DNA of 36,347 nt, from NCBI GenBank assembly GCA_900772565.1, contig CAAHET010000162.1, positions 1 through 36,347 of the forward strand, in the 5' to 3' direction. The position numbers and the translations under genes were made by a program. Below the pieces are notes generated by a model. The model saw only the letters and a list, made by a program, of their open reading frames with translations, did no database searches and was not told where the DNA came from. Positions within the stretch are counted from its first letter, which is position 1, and every line of letters begins with the position of its first letter. Shown here piece after piece: positions 17,871 through 24,873 of the stretch. This stretch comes from an uncultured Faecalibacterium sp. (GTDB lineage Bacteria > Bacillota > Clostridia > Oscillospirales > Ruminococcaceae).

Positions 17871-17880
17871 CAAGCTGCCC

Positions 17881-18900
17881 TTAGCAGTGCCCAAAGCCGC
17901 AGTTCGGCCAGTGGCAGACCTCGCAGTTCAGGCACAGGCCGCCTTCGCCCAAGCGGGCGATATCCTCGGCGGTGATGGGGTCATCCGCCAGCAGGCGGGG
18001 CAGCAGCAGGTCAAAGATGGTGCGCTTGGCGTACATCACGCAGCCGGGCAGGCCGCATACTGGCACACCGTCCAGATAACTGACAAGGAACATCGCGCCC
18101 GGCAGCACCGGTGCACCGTAGGTGATGATATCCGCCCCGGTGTTCTTGATGGCAAGCGGGGTGCGGTCGTCGGGGTCCACGCTCATGCCGCCGGTGGTAA
18201 AGATCAGCTCACACCCTGCGGCCTTGGCTTCCAGAATGGCGGCGGTGATCCCGGCGGGGTCGTCATTGCAGACCTTGTGGAAAACCATCTCGCAGCCGTA
18301 GACGGCCAGCTTGCTTTGCAGGATGGGAGTGAATTTATCCTCAATGCGTCCCTTGAACACCTCGCTGCCGGTGGTGATGATGCCCACCTTTTTGGCCTGC
18401 ATGGGCAGCACGTTCAGGATAGGCTCTGCCCCGGCAGCAGCCTGCATGGCGTCCATCTTCTCCTGCTCGATGACCAGCGGGATGATACGGGTACCGGCCA
18501 GCTTCTGCCCCTTCTTTACGGGCAGGTCGCCGTGGATGGTAGCGATCATCATCTGCGGGGTGCTGTTTACAGCTAGAAGCGCCCTGCGGTTGATCTTCAG
18601 CAGGCCGTCACAGTCCGCGATCAGTTCGATCTTACCCTCTTTCGGCGCAGTGCCGTGGATATTTTTGCCCGCAGCGGCCTTGTACAGCAGGGCGGCTGCT
18701 TCGTCCTCGTGGAGGATGCCGGGGCGCTTTTCCCAGACGTAGAGATTCTCCTTGCCGATGGAAAGCAGCACGGGGATGTCCTCGGGCTGGATGACGTGCC
18801 CCTTGCGGAAGCGGGCATCCTTGTACTCGCCCGGGATGATCTGGGTGATATCATGGCAGAGCACCTGCCCTGCGGCGTCAACAGTACGGATCAGTTTCAT
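17881..18900 (-). CDS. Molybdopterin-binding MoeA-like protein with cysteine-rich C-terminal tail
   Basis: A 339-residue protein of the MoeA/CinA-type molybdopterin-binding superfamily. The MoCF-binding domain is clear: GIITTGSEVFKGRIEDK at about 173 and IFTTGGMSVDPDDRTP at about 233. It differs from the MoeA encoded at 19422-20660 by a different N-terminal half and by a tail with five cysteines (323, 326, 329, 334, 339: C-x2-C-x2-C-x4-C-x4-C) that could bind zinc or an Fe-S cluster. It may act in metal insertion for a special cofactor form, or as a storage or transfer protein. AAGGAG overlaps the mobB stop region upstream. The exact function is not known. Confidence 0.85.
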   Translation of the reverse strand: MKLIRTVDAAGQVLCHDITQIIPGEYKDARFRKGHVIQPEDIPVLLSIGKENLYVWEKRPGILHEDEAAALLYKAAAGKNIHGTAPKEGKIELIADCDGLLKINRRALLAVNSTPQMMIATIHGDLPVKKGQKLAGTRIIPLVIEQEKMDAMQAAAGAEPILNVLPMQAKKVGIITTGSEVFKGRIEDKFTPILQSKLAVYGCEMVFHKVCNDDPAGITAAILEAKAAGCELIFTTGGMSVDPDDRTPLAIKNTGADIITYGAPVLPGAMFLVSYLDGVPVCGLPGCVMYAKRTIFDLLLPRLLADDPITAEDIARLGEGGLCLNCEVCHWPNCGFGHC

Positions 18901-18913
18901 GATGGCATTCTCC

Positions 18914-19432
18914 TTACAGCGCGGGCATCTGGGCTTCGATCCAGTCTGCCAGTGCCGGAATATCGTTCAGGTCAAAATCTGCGCCGGGGATATCCCCCAC
19001 CACCGCCAGCGGCTGGAAGGAGACGGGCGCATCCGAAATGGCGCTGCGCACCACCTCGATCTTCGGCCAGCCGCTGGACTTGAACCCTTCCAGCAGCACA
19101 AGGTCATAGCCGTGACGCTCGAACAGGGCAAGCAGGTCCTGCTCGGTCAGGCGGAATTCCTCGGTCAGCAGATAGCGCGTGCCGGAATAGACCGCCACGC
19201 CCTCGGCACCTGCTTCCCGCAGACGGTAACTGTCGGTGCCGGGCACATCCGGGGTAAAATCGTGGCCGTCGTGCTTGATAACGCCCACCTTCAGTCCACG
19301 GCTGCGCAGCACGGGCAGCAGCTTTTCCAGCAGGGTGGTCTTACCGCTGTTGTGCACCCCGCTGACCGCCAGCACCGCCGGGCGTTTGAGCGCCTGTGTT
19401 TCGGCCAGCGCCTGTTTTTGTTCACTGTACAA
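18914..19432 (-). CDS. mobB: Molybdopterin-guanine dinucleotide biosynthesis protein B
   Basis: Small GTP-binding P-loop protein of the MobB family, 172 residues, that assists nucleotide attachment to, or handling of, molybdopterin cofactors. The P-loop is GVHNSGKTTLLEKLL near residue 25, followed by the MobB-type VGVIKHDGHDF and the LLEGFKSSGWPKIEV block. The start overlaps the moeA stop by 11 bases. No mobA is present in the window. Since aldehyde oxidoreductases of the AOR family carry a pterin without nucleotide, MobB here suggests another client enzyme elsewhere, such as a formate dehydrogenase. Confidence 0.9.
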   Translation of the reverse strand: MYSEQKQALAETQALKRPAVLAVSGVHNSGKTTLLEKLLPVLRSRGLKVGVIKHDGHDFTPDVPGTDSYRLREAGAEGVAVYSGTRYLLTEEFRLTEQDLLALFERHGYDLVLLEGFKSSGWPKIEVVRSAISDAPVSFQPLAVVGDIPGADFDLNDIPALADWIEAQMPAL

Positions 19433-20660
19433 AGCAAAGCACCTCCACTTCCATGCCGGGTTCCACCGGCCCGCTGCCGGCGGGGATCTCCACCAGACAG
19501 TTGCAGCCCATCATGGCGGACAGCGCACCAGAGGAGTGCACCTCGGTGCTGCCCGCGCCGGGCAGCGTTACCTTGCCGCCGCAGGCAGTCGCCCGCAGAT
19601 AGCGGTTGCCCTTGCTGGGTTTAGAAAAGCCATTGGTCAGGGTGCAGACGGTGCGGGCGGGAAGGCAGCTCTCCTCCCGGCGTCCGGCGGCGCGCAGCAG
19701 CGCAGGGATGGCGTACTGCTCCAGCGTGGCAGCGGCGGCAAAGGGGTTGCCGGACAGGCAGAACACCAGCTTACCGTTAAGTGTAGCCGCCAGCATGGGG
19801 CTGCCGGGTTTCTGGGCTACGCCCTCCACCAGCAGCTGTGCACCCAGCTTTTCCAGCACAAGGGGCAGATAGTCCTTCTGCCCTACGGAGACGCCGCCGC
19901 TGGTGATGACGGCATCGCAGCAAGTCAGCAGCTCCTGCATTTTGCCGGTGATGACCTCCGGGTCATCGGAGCACTGCTGCCGCTCCACGGCAAAGCCCAG
20001 CTGACGCAGCCGGGCGGCATTCTGGATGCCGTTGGCATCGTAAATTTTACCGGGTGCCCACGGTGCGCCGGGTTCCAGCAGCTCGCTGCCGGTGGAAAGG
20101 ATGCCCACGGTCAGCGGGCGGCAGACAGCTACTTCAGCGTAGCCCTGCCCGGCCAGCACACCCAGATGGGCGGGGGAGAGCACCGTCCCGGCGGGCGCGA
20201 TGACCGCGCCTGCGGCCACATCCTCGCCCCGGAACACCACGTTTTGCAGGGGCTTTACGGCGGCATACAGCTGTACGGTCTCTTCGCCGCTGTCGGTCAG
20301 TTCCTGCATCAGGACGCAGTCCGCGCCCTCCGGCAGGGGTGCGCCGGTCATAATGCGGGCAGCGCACCCTGCGGGCAGCGCCGCAGCCGGGGCATCGCCC
20401 GCGTAAAGCTTCATCACCACCGGCAGGGTGACCGGGGTCTCCCGGCTTGCACCGGCGGTATCTGCGCTGTGCAGGGCGTAGCCGTCCAGCGGACTGCGGT
20501 CAAAGGGGGGCTGGTCCATCCGGGCGCAAATGTCACTGGCGGCAATGCGCCCGCAGGCGGCTTCCAGCGGGATGGTCTCCGGGGACGGAGAAGGCAGAAG
20601 CGCTGCCGCGTCCAGCACGCTGCGCAGCGCCTGAACGGGGGAGCAGAAAGGCTGATTCAT
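19422..20660 (-). CDS. moeA: Molybdopterin molybdenumtransferase
   Basis: Inserts the metal into adenylated molybdopterin. The 412 residues contain the MoeA blocks in order: PFDRSPLDGYAL near residue 50, IMTGAPLPEGADCV, VFRGEDVAAGAVI, LGVLAGQGYAEV, ILSTGSELLEPG, VITSGGVSVGQKDYLP and FCLSGNPFAAAATLEQ. ATG 20660 is preferred because GGAGGAAG (20666-20673) lies five bases upstream; an ATG at 20675 lies inside that Shine-Dalgarno region. It is the first gene of the cofactor block and follows a 433-base structured leader with a terminator-like hairpin. Confidence 0.94.
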   Translation of the reverse strand: MNQPFCSPVQALRSVLDAAALLPSPSPETIPLEAACGRIAASDICARMDQPPFDRSPLDGYALHSADTAGASRETPVTLPVVMKLYAGDAPAAALPAGCAARIMTGAPLPEGADCVLMQELTDSGEETVQLYAAVKPLQNVVFRGEDVAAGAVIAPAGTVLSPAHLGVLAGQGYAEVAVCRPLTVGILSTGSELLEPGAPWAPGKIYDANGIQNAARLRQLGFAVERQQCSDDPEVITGKMQELLTCCDAVITSGGVSVGQKDYLPLVLEKLGAQLLVEGVAQKPGSPMLAATLNGKLVFCLSGNPFAAAATLEQYAIPALLRAAGRREESCLPARTVCTLTNGFSKPSKGNRYLRATACGGKVTLPGAGSTEVHSSGALSAMMGCNCLVEIPAGSGPVEPGMEVEVLCFVQ

Positions 20661-20684
20661 TATAACTTCCTCCATAGACCCGCT

Positions 20685-20715
20685 CTCCCGGCCTGCTATG
20701 GCTCAGGCGGGGGAG
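20685..20715 (-). promoter_or_regulatory. Leader hairpin just upstream of moeA
   Basis: CTCCC and GCCTG on one arm pair with CAGGC and GGGAG on the other, in an imperfect 10-bp stem ending about 25 bases before the moeA start codon. It lies next to the GGAGGAAG ribosome binding site but does not cover it. It could modulate translation. Confidence 0.4.
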
Positions 20716-20743
20716 CAGGGGTATTCTTTTTTCAAAAAAGGCA

Positions 20744-20793
20744 GGTGAAAAAGAAGCGGAGACGTCTTGACCGGAAAATCAAAACGCCTCCGC
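20744..20793 (-). terminator. Intrinsic terminator in the moeA leader
   Basis: A long stem is formed by 20793-20778 with 20771-20756 on the minus strand, about 15 bp with G-U pairs, followed by TTCTTTTT. It sits 84 bases upstream of moeA, so transcripts from the yd genes or from a leader promoter must pass it to reach the cofactor genes. Its 5' arm contains GCGGAGG, which is also complementary to the CTCCTCC at 20917-20911. Confidence 0.8.
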
Positions 20794-20917
20794 AGAATAT
20801 CCCCACAAAACCGGCTGCGGCAGTTTGCAGTCTGCTGCGCCGGTGACAGCCTTTGGCTATGCGCCGCCCTTGCAGTGGTAGCACACAGCCAAAAAGCACC
20901 TGTGAAGATGGGAGGAG
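20787..20917 (-). ncRNA. Candidate structured leader RNA (three-way junction) upstream of moeA
   Basis: Reading the minus strand, three helices stack with almost no unpaired linker. P1 pairs 20909-20901 with 20807-20799 (nine pairs, two G-U). P2 is a long hairpin spanning 20900-20842: GGTG/CACC, then a roughly 16-bp bulged stem with arms at 20897-20881 and 20864-20849. P3 spans 20841-20813, with GGC/GCC and GCAG/CTGC pairs. The CTCCTCC just 5' of P1 can pair with GGAGG at 20791-20787, which is the 5' arm of the terminator. This is a classical attenuator layout. Its place ahead of moeA suggests a sensor of Moco, the tungsten cofactor or the oxyanion. I could not match it by eye to the known Moco motif consensus, and no clear promoter is visible for it. 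Confidence 0.5.
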
Positions 20918-20954
20918 TTCTTTTTTTCAAATTGCAGCGTTTCTTCTGCGGGAA

Positions 20955-21046
20955 GGCGGTGGGGTTTCCCCCGCCACCCTTGAATGCCGGCTTATGCAGC
21001 CCTTAGCATTGCGGCGCGGTGTCAGTGCCTGTGTGGTTTAGACACC
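20955..21046 (-). other. Hairpin-rich intergenic stretch downstream of the ydhW-like gene
   Basis: Three further inverted repeats stand in a row on the minus strand: GGTGTC/GACACC (21046-21018), nested AATGC/GCATT with GGCT/AGCC (21010-20983), and a 10-bp stem with one mismatch capped by a GNRA loop GAAA (20978-20955). None has a strong T-run directly after it. They may be the 3' end structure of the ydhYVW-like transcript or an upstream part of the moeA leader. Together with the previous three entries they account for most of the gap 20661-21093. Confidence 0.5.
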
Positions 21047-21093
21047 TTTGCTCAAAGAAGCTCTTATACCCTGATTCAATTGTAGTTTATGGC

Positions 21094-22011
21094 TTAATCG
21101 CAGAAATCGTCCACGTCGCTGATGGCCTTGGCGTAGCGGCGGGTGAGGTGCTTGGTGGAAAAGAGGAACCGCTCGTTCTGGTTGTTGGTCAGCTCCTCGA
21201 TATCGGCATAGGCGGGGTTCTCCTGCATGGCCTTCCAAGTCTGCTCGATGACCTCCGGCGCAAGGCCGTAGGGAGAGCGCTGGAAGTACTTGAGCGGGGT
21301 GGCGCTGGGGTAGATGCGGGCGTTGAACCGCACCATCTCAGCAAACATCACGCACAGGTCCTTATCCTCGATGAGCTGCGCGATCATGGCGTAGTTATCG
21401 CTCATGTTGGCGTTGGAATAGTAGTAGGTGTCCTTTGCGCCCGCGCGGGTGACGATATCGGTGCACTGGGGGTCTGCGGGCATCTGCGCCAGCAGCTCAT
21501 CGGCGTTTTCCACTTCCTCCAGCAGCAAAGCGTGGGGGGTAATCAGCGCAGCCGCAGAGCGGGCACGGATGTAACCGGCCAGCTCCTGTGCAGGGGTCAG
21601 CTGGGGCAGTTCCGGGGCGGTCTTGGTGGGCTGATCCGCAAAGGGATCGTTTTCCGCCTCCGGCTCACTTGCCAGAAAATCCAGCAGTTCCGGCTTTGCA
21701 GCATCGGGCTGCGCAGCCCCGGCGGCTTCGGGTGCGGCCTCAGCGGCCTGCTTTGCGGCAAGCTCGACGGTCTCCCGCTCCACTGCGGCGATCACATCCT
21801 CGCCGGTCTTGGCGGCGCTGCCGTCAAAGGTGCTGCCGGTCTCCTTCAGGCGGCGGGCAGTCTCGCTTGCGGCGTCGATGTCGAACACCTCTGCCTTGGG
21901 CTTTTTCTTGGCGGCCAGCTCTGCCTTTTGCAGTTCCAGAACGGCCTGTTCCGGGTCTACGCTGCCATCCACCGTGGTGGTGTAGCCGGGTTTACGTCTG
22001 CCAAACAACAT
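21094..22011 (-). CDS. YdhW-like protein of an AOR-type oxidoreductase system
   Basis: A 305-residue soluble protein of unknown biochemical role. The first 135 residues are charged and rich in Ala, Glu and Pro, and look disordered. The C-terminal half is compact, with the block YYYSNANMSDNYAMIAQLIE, an LCVMFAEMVRFNARIYPSATPL segment and YFQRSPYGL. I recognise this block as resembling Escherichia coli YdhW, encoded directly after the AOR-family gene ydhV, and the same neighbour relation holds here. AGAGG precedes the start, 26 bases after the upstream gene. There is no signal peptide or membrane segment. It may be an assembly or regulatory partner of the oxidoreductase. Confidence 0.75.
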   Translation of the reverse strand: MLFGRRKPGYTTTVDGSVDPEQAVLELQKAELAAKKKPKAEVFDIDAASETARRLKETGSTFDGSAAKTGEDVIAAVERETVELAAKQAAEAAPEAAGAAQPDAAKPELLDFLASEPEAENDPFADQPTKTAPELPQLTPAQELAGYIRARSAAALITPHALLLEEVENADELLAQMPADPQCTDIVTRAGAKDTYYYSNANMSDNYAMIAQLIEDKDLCVMFAEMVRFNARIYPSATPLKYFQRSPYGLAPEVIEQTWKAMQENPAYADIEELTNNQNERFLFSTKHLTRRYAKAISDVDDFCD

Positions 22012-22037
22012 GACGGTCTTTCCTCTTTCTATGGGAT

Positions 22038-24194
22038 TTATTCAGCTGCTGCGGTGTTCTGGGCGTAGATGCCGCGCTTTTCCAGATCATCGGCCATGTC
22101 AGCCAGATCATACTTCTCCAGCGTCTCGCGGGTGGGCACACCGGTGGTGCGATCCCAGCCGAAGATGTCGTAGAACAGATCCTTAGCCTTCTCCATGTCG
22201 GCACGATCCAGCTTGGTGGTGCCTTCCTCAAATGCCTTGAAGTCGGGGTCCTTATCAAACACCCAATCGCAGATGGCATCGTGCTCCTGACGCAGGTTTG
22301 CGCTGCCGCAGTTCTGCTGGAAGCTGATGGCGGTCATCGCGCGCAGCATCTGGGTGATGCGGGCGCCGTCCTCCTGCAGACCGGCCTGGGTATAGGTCTC
22401 GCCGGTAACAGCAGTCATAAAGTCTGCCTGCAGATCCAGATCGCCGTGGTAGTCGCGCTCCTTGGAGGGAGACTGGGTCATGGGCCACATCCAGTTGCAC
22501 AGGGTAGCGGAGTCGTGGAAGTTCTTGTCGTTGACGCAGTAGGCAGCCAGCTTTGCCTTGTTCTCGTTGATGGGAGTGTAGGCCTTGGCCTTATCGTAGC
22601 AGCCCTCGCCGAAGAAGTCCTCCATGACCTTCTTGGTCACTTCATACGGAGCACCGGAACCGGTCTCGCAGACGATCTCGTGGATCATGCAGTCACGGTT
22701 GTAGACGAGGTTGTACAGCATACCAACCTGCCATGCCTCAGCAGGGCCGTGGTGGTTGGGGAAGCCGTTGTAGATCAGGTTGGAGTTGGTAGCGCCGTCG
22801 TTGCGGTCCAGCCAGCTCTTGGGCAGGCCGAACTTTTCCATCATGGCCAGCGTGCCCTTGGCGATAACGGACAGGTCGCCCTCGCCGTAAGCCATGCGGC
22901 GGATCAGCTCGACCTCCCAGCGGGGATCGCCGGCCTTCTCCCACTCCCAAGGCAGAGAGTCGTACTCGGCTTCGCTGATGTACTTGGTGGCCTCTTCGCG
23001 CGGCATCCGCAGGATCCACTGCAGGTCGCGGTTCAGGTTGCCGTAGTTGTCCCACAGACCCATGTCGTCCACAGCATGGGACCATGCCAGATTGATGACC
23101 ATGGTGCCGTCGCCCTCGTACTTGAAGTCGTGCACGCCGTCCGGGTAGACGCGGGTGCCGTACAGCACGGGCATACAGGTGTTGGAGTTGTGGGTGGGCA
23201 GATCGTAATCTGCCAGCGGATCTACATCATACTCGGTGTAGCAGCGGATGGGGCAGGAAGAGCAGCCGCCGTTCTTCACGGTGTACTCGGCAGCGGGAGC
23301 GCCGAAGTCGAAGTAGCCCTTGAAGCAGCGCAGAGCCACCTTGTTCAGGTCGTAGTAGGGCTGCTCGCCGGTATCCACGGGACCGCCGGGCGCCTTTTTC
23401 CACATACGGCCGGGAGCGCCGGACCAGCGGTTCTTGCCGGAGGTAGCGCTGTACTCTGCCCAGCTCTGGGGCTGTGCGGGCACGTTGTGGTTGTTGTTGC
23501 CGCCGATCAGGTTGCCGATCATGTAGTTGGACAGTTCCAGCACCTTCTTGGGGTCAGCGACCTTGACGCTGCCGGTGCCGCGGATGGCCAGACCCTTCAG
23601 CTTCTTGTTGCCCATGGCAGCGCCCAGACCGGCGCCGCCGGAGTTGCCGAAGCTGGTGTTCAGGGTGGAGTAGTCCACCAGATTCTCACCGGCAGGGCCG
23701 ATGGAAGCAGTCTCGAACTCGCGGCCGTTCTGCTCTACCATCCACTTGTTGGCAGCAAAGGTGCCCTTGCCCCAGATCTCGCTTGCATCCTCCAGAGAGA
23801 CCTCGCCGTCCTCGATGCGCAGGTAAACGGGCTTTTCGGAGATGCCGCTGACCACGATGCCGTCGTAACCGGCATACTTCAGCATGGAGCCGATGTGGCC
23901 GCCCATGTGTGCGTCAACGATGGACCGGCCCTTGGACCAAGTGGAGCGGAAGGTCACGTTCATACGGCCGGAGCAGGGCACGCCTGCGCCGGTCAGGGGG
24001 CCGACACCGAAGATGACCAGAGCCTTCTCGTCATAGGGGTCCAGATCCATGGGCGCTTCTTCATACATAATGCGGTAGGCCATGCCCATACCGCCGATAT
24101 ACTTATGGTACTTTTCGTCATCCTGCGTGGTGATCTCGCCGGTGGTCAGGTTGACGCGCAGGATCTTGCCTGCCCAGCCATAACTTTCAGCCAT
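22038..24194 (-). CDS. Aldehyde:ferredoxin oxidoreductase family protein (YdhV-like)
   Basis: A 718-residue enzyme of the AOR family, which binds one tungsto- or molybdo-bis-pterin and one [4Fe-4S] cluster. The N-terminal domain starts GWAGKILRVNLTTGEI, then IGGMGMAYRIMYEE and the pterin-contact region CSGRMNVTFRS and AHMGGHIGSMLKYAGYDG. Cluster ligands are Cys311, Cys314 and Cys318 (C-x2-C-x3-C), with Cys340 as the likely fourth. The order after a YdhY-like ferredoxin and before a YdhW-like protein points to the YdhV branch, whose substrate is not established, rather than to a classical aldehyde oxidase. No signal peptide is present. AAGGAGG overlaps the upstream stop codon. Confidence 0.9.
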   Translation of the reverse strand: MAESYGWAGKILRVNLTTGEITTQDDEKYHKYIGGMGMAYRIMYEEAPMDLDPYDEKALVIFGVGPLTGAGVPCSGRMNVTFRSTWSKGRSIVDAHMGGHIGSMLKYAGYDGIVVSGISEKPVYLRIEDGEVSLEDASEIWGKGTFAANKWMVEQNGREFETASIGPAGENLVDYSTLNTSFGNSGGAGLGAAMGNKKLKGLAIRGTGSVKVADPKKVLELSNYMIGNLIGGNNNHNVPAQPQSWAEYSATSGKNRWSGAPGRMWKKAPGGPVDTGEQPYYDLNKVALRCFKGYFDFGAPAAEYTVKNGGCSSCPIRCYTEYDVDPLADYDLPTHNSNTCMPVLYGTRVYPDGVHDFKYEGDGTMVINLAWSHAVDDMGLWDNYGNLNRDLQWILRMPREEATKYISEAEYDSLPWEWEKAGDPRWEVELIRRMAYGEGDLSVIAKGTLAMMEKFGLPKSWLDRNDGATNSNLIYNGFPNHHGPAEAWQVGMLYNLVYNRDCMIHEIVCETGSGAPYEVTKKVMEDFFGEGCYDKAKAYTPINENKAKLAAYCVNDKNFHDSATLCNWMWPMTQSPSKERDYHGDLDLQADFMTAVTGETYTQAGLQEDGARITQMLRAMTAISFQQNCGSANLRQEHDAICDWVFDKDPDFKAFEEGTTKLDRADMEKAKDLFYDIFGWDRTTGVPTRETLEKYDLADMADDLEKRGIYAQNTAAAE

Positions 24195-24206
24195 TGTAGT
24201 TCCTCC

Positions 24207-24851
24207 TTACAGATCCAAGTATGCAGCCTGTGCTGCGCTGGTAACGGCATCCCAATCCACGATGGACAATGCGCCGGACGGGCAGCCTGCCACGCAGGCA
24301 CCGCAGGCGATGCACTTGGAGGACTTGCCGGTCTCGGGGTTGACGGTGGGCATATGCCACGGGCAGGCCTCATGGCAGGCACCGCAGCCGATGCACTTGT
24401 CGGTATCCACTACGCGGATGCCGCGGCTGTCGGTGGTAATAGCCTTCTGCGGGCAGGCGTTGCCGCAGGCGGGGTCCTCGCACTGACGGCAGGTGTCCGG
24501 GAAGTAGACCCAGCAGTTATCGGTGCCGGACAGCAGGCCGTTGCCTGCGCCGTCCAGATTCAGGCGGCGCTGGATCTTGACACGGCTGATGTAAGAGGAG
24601 CACACGCCATCGTTGGTCAGGGTGCAGTTGATCTCGCAGCGCTGACAGCCGGTGCACAGGTCTGCGTTGACCACCAGCAGGCCCTGCGGCAGTGCCCAGG
24701 TGGCCACTGCGCCGGAATCCACCTGCTGCTGAGAGCAGCCGAACAGGGACAGCATGGAAGCGGACAGGGTGAGCCCTGCAAGGCTCTTGCCCGAGATCTT
24801 CATGAATTGACGGCGGGTCATGTCAGCCGTCAGGAAATCAGTTTTTGCCAT
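24207..24851 (-). CDS. YdhY-like 4Fe-4S polyferredoxin with Tat lipoprotein signal
   Basis: Electron-transfer protein with four clusters' worth of cysteine motifs, partner of the AOR-family enzyme encoded next. The N-terminus has TRRQFMKISGKSLAGL, a twin-arginine motif followed by a hydrophobic stretch and the lipobox LFGC, so it is likely exported folded and lipid-anchored. Motifs follow in order: CTGCQRCEINC, CRQCEDPACGNACP, CIGCGACHEACP and CIACGACVAGCP. The pattern and the motif SGKSLAGL closely resemble E. coli YdhY. I chose ATG 24851; the GGAGG upstream is about 10 bases from it but only two from ATG 24860. The length is 214 residues. Confidence 0.88.
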   Translation of the reverse strand: MAKTDFLTADMTRRQFMKISGKSLAGLTLSASMLSLFGCSQQQVDSGAVATWALPQGLLVVNADLCTGCQRCEINCTLTNDGVCSSYISRVKIQRRLNLDGAGNGLLSGTDNCWVYFPDTCRQCEDPACGNACPQKAITTDSRGIRVVDTDKCIGCGACHEACPWHMPTVNPETGKSSKCIACGACVAGCPSGALSIVDWDAVTSAAQAAYLDL

Positions 24852-24873
24852 AGGTTCCATTCCTCCGTTGAGG

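Noticed and set aside
20842..20900. A cobalamin riboswitch suggested by CCACTGC in the P2 loop
   Set aside because: The other obligatory B12-box elements are missing on both strands, so the short match is chance.
20703..20930. A 75-codon open frame on the minus strand upstream of moeA
   Set aside because: It lies across the P1-P3 helices and the terminator, has no proper ribosome binding site, and its composition is explained by the structured RNA.
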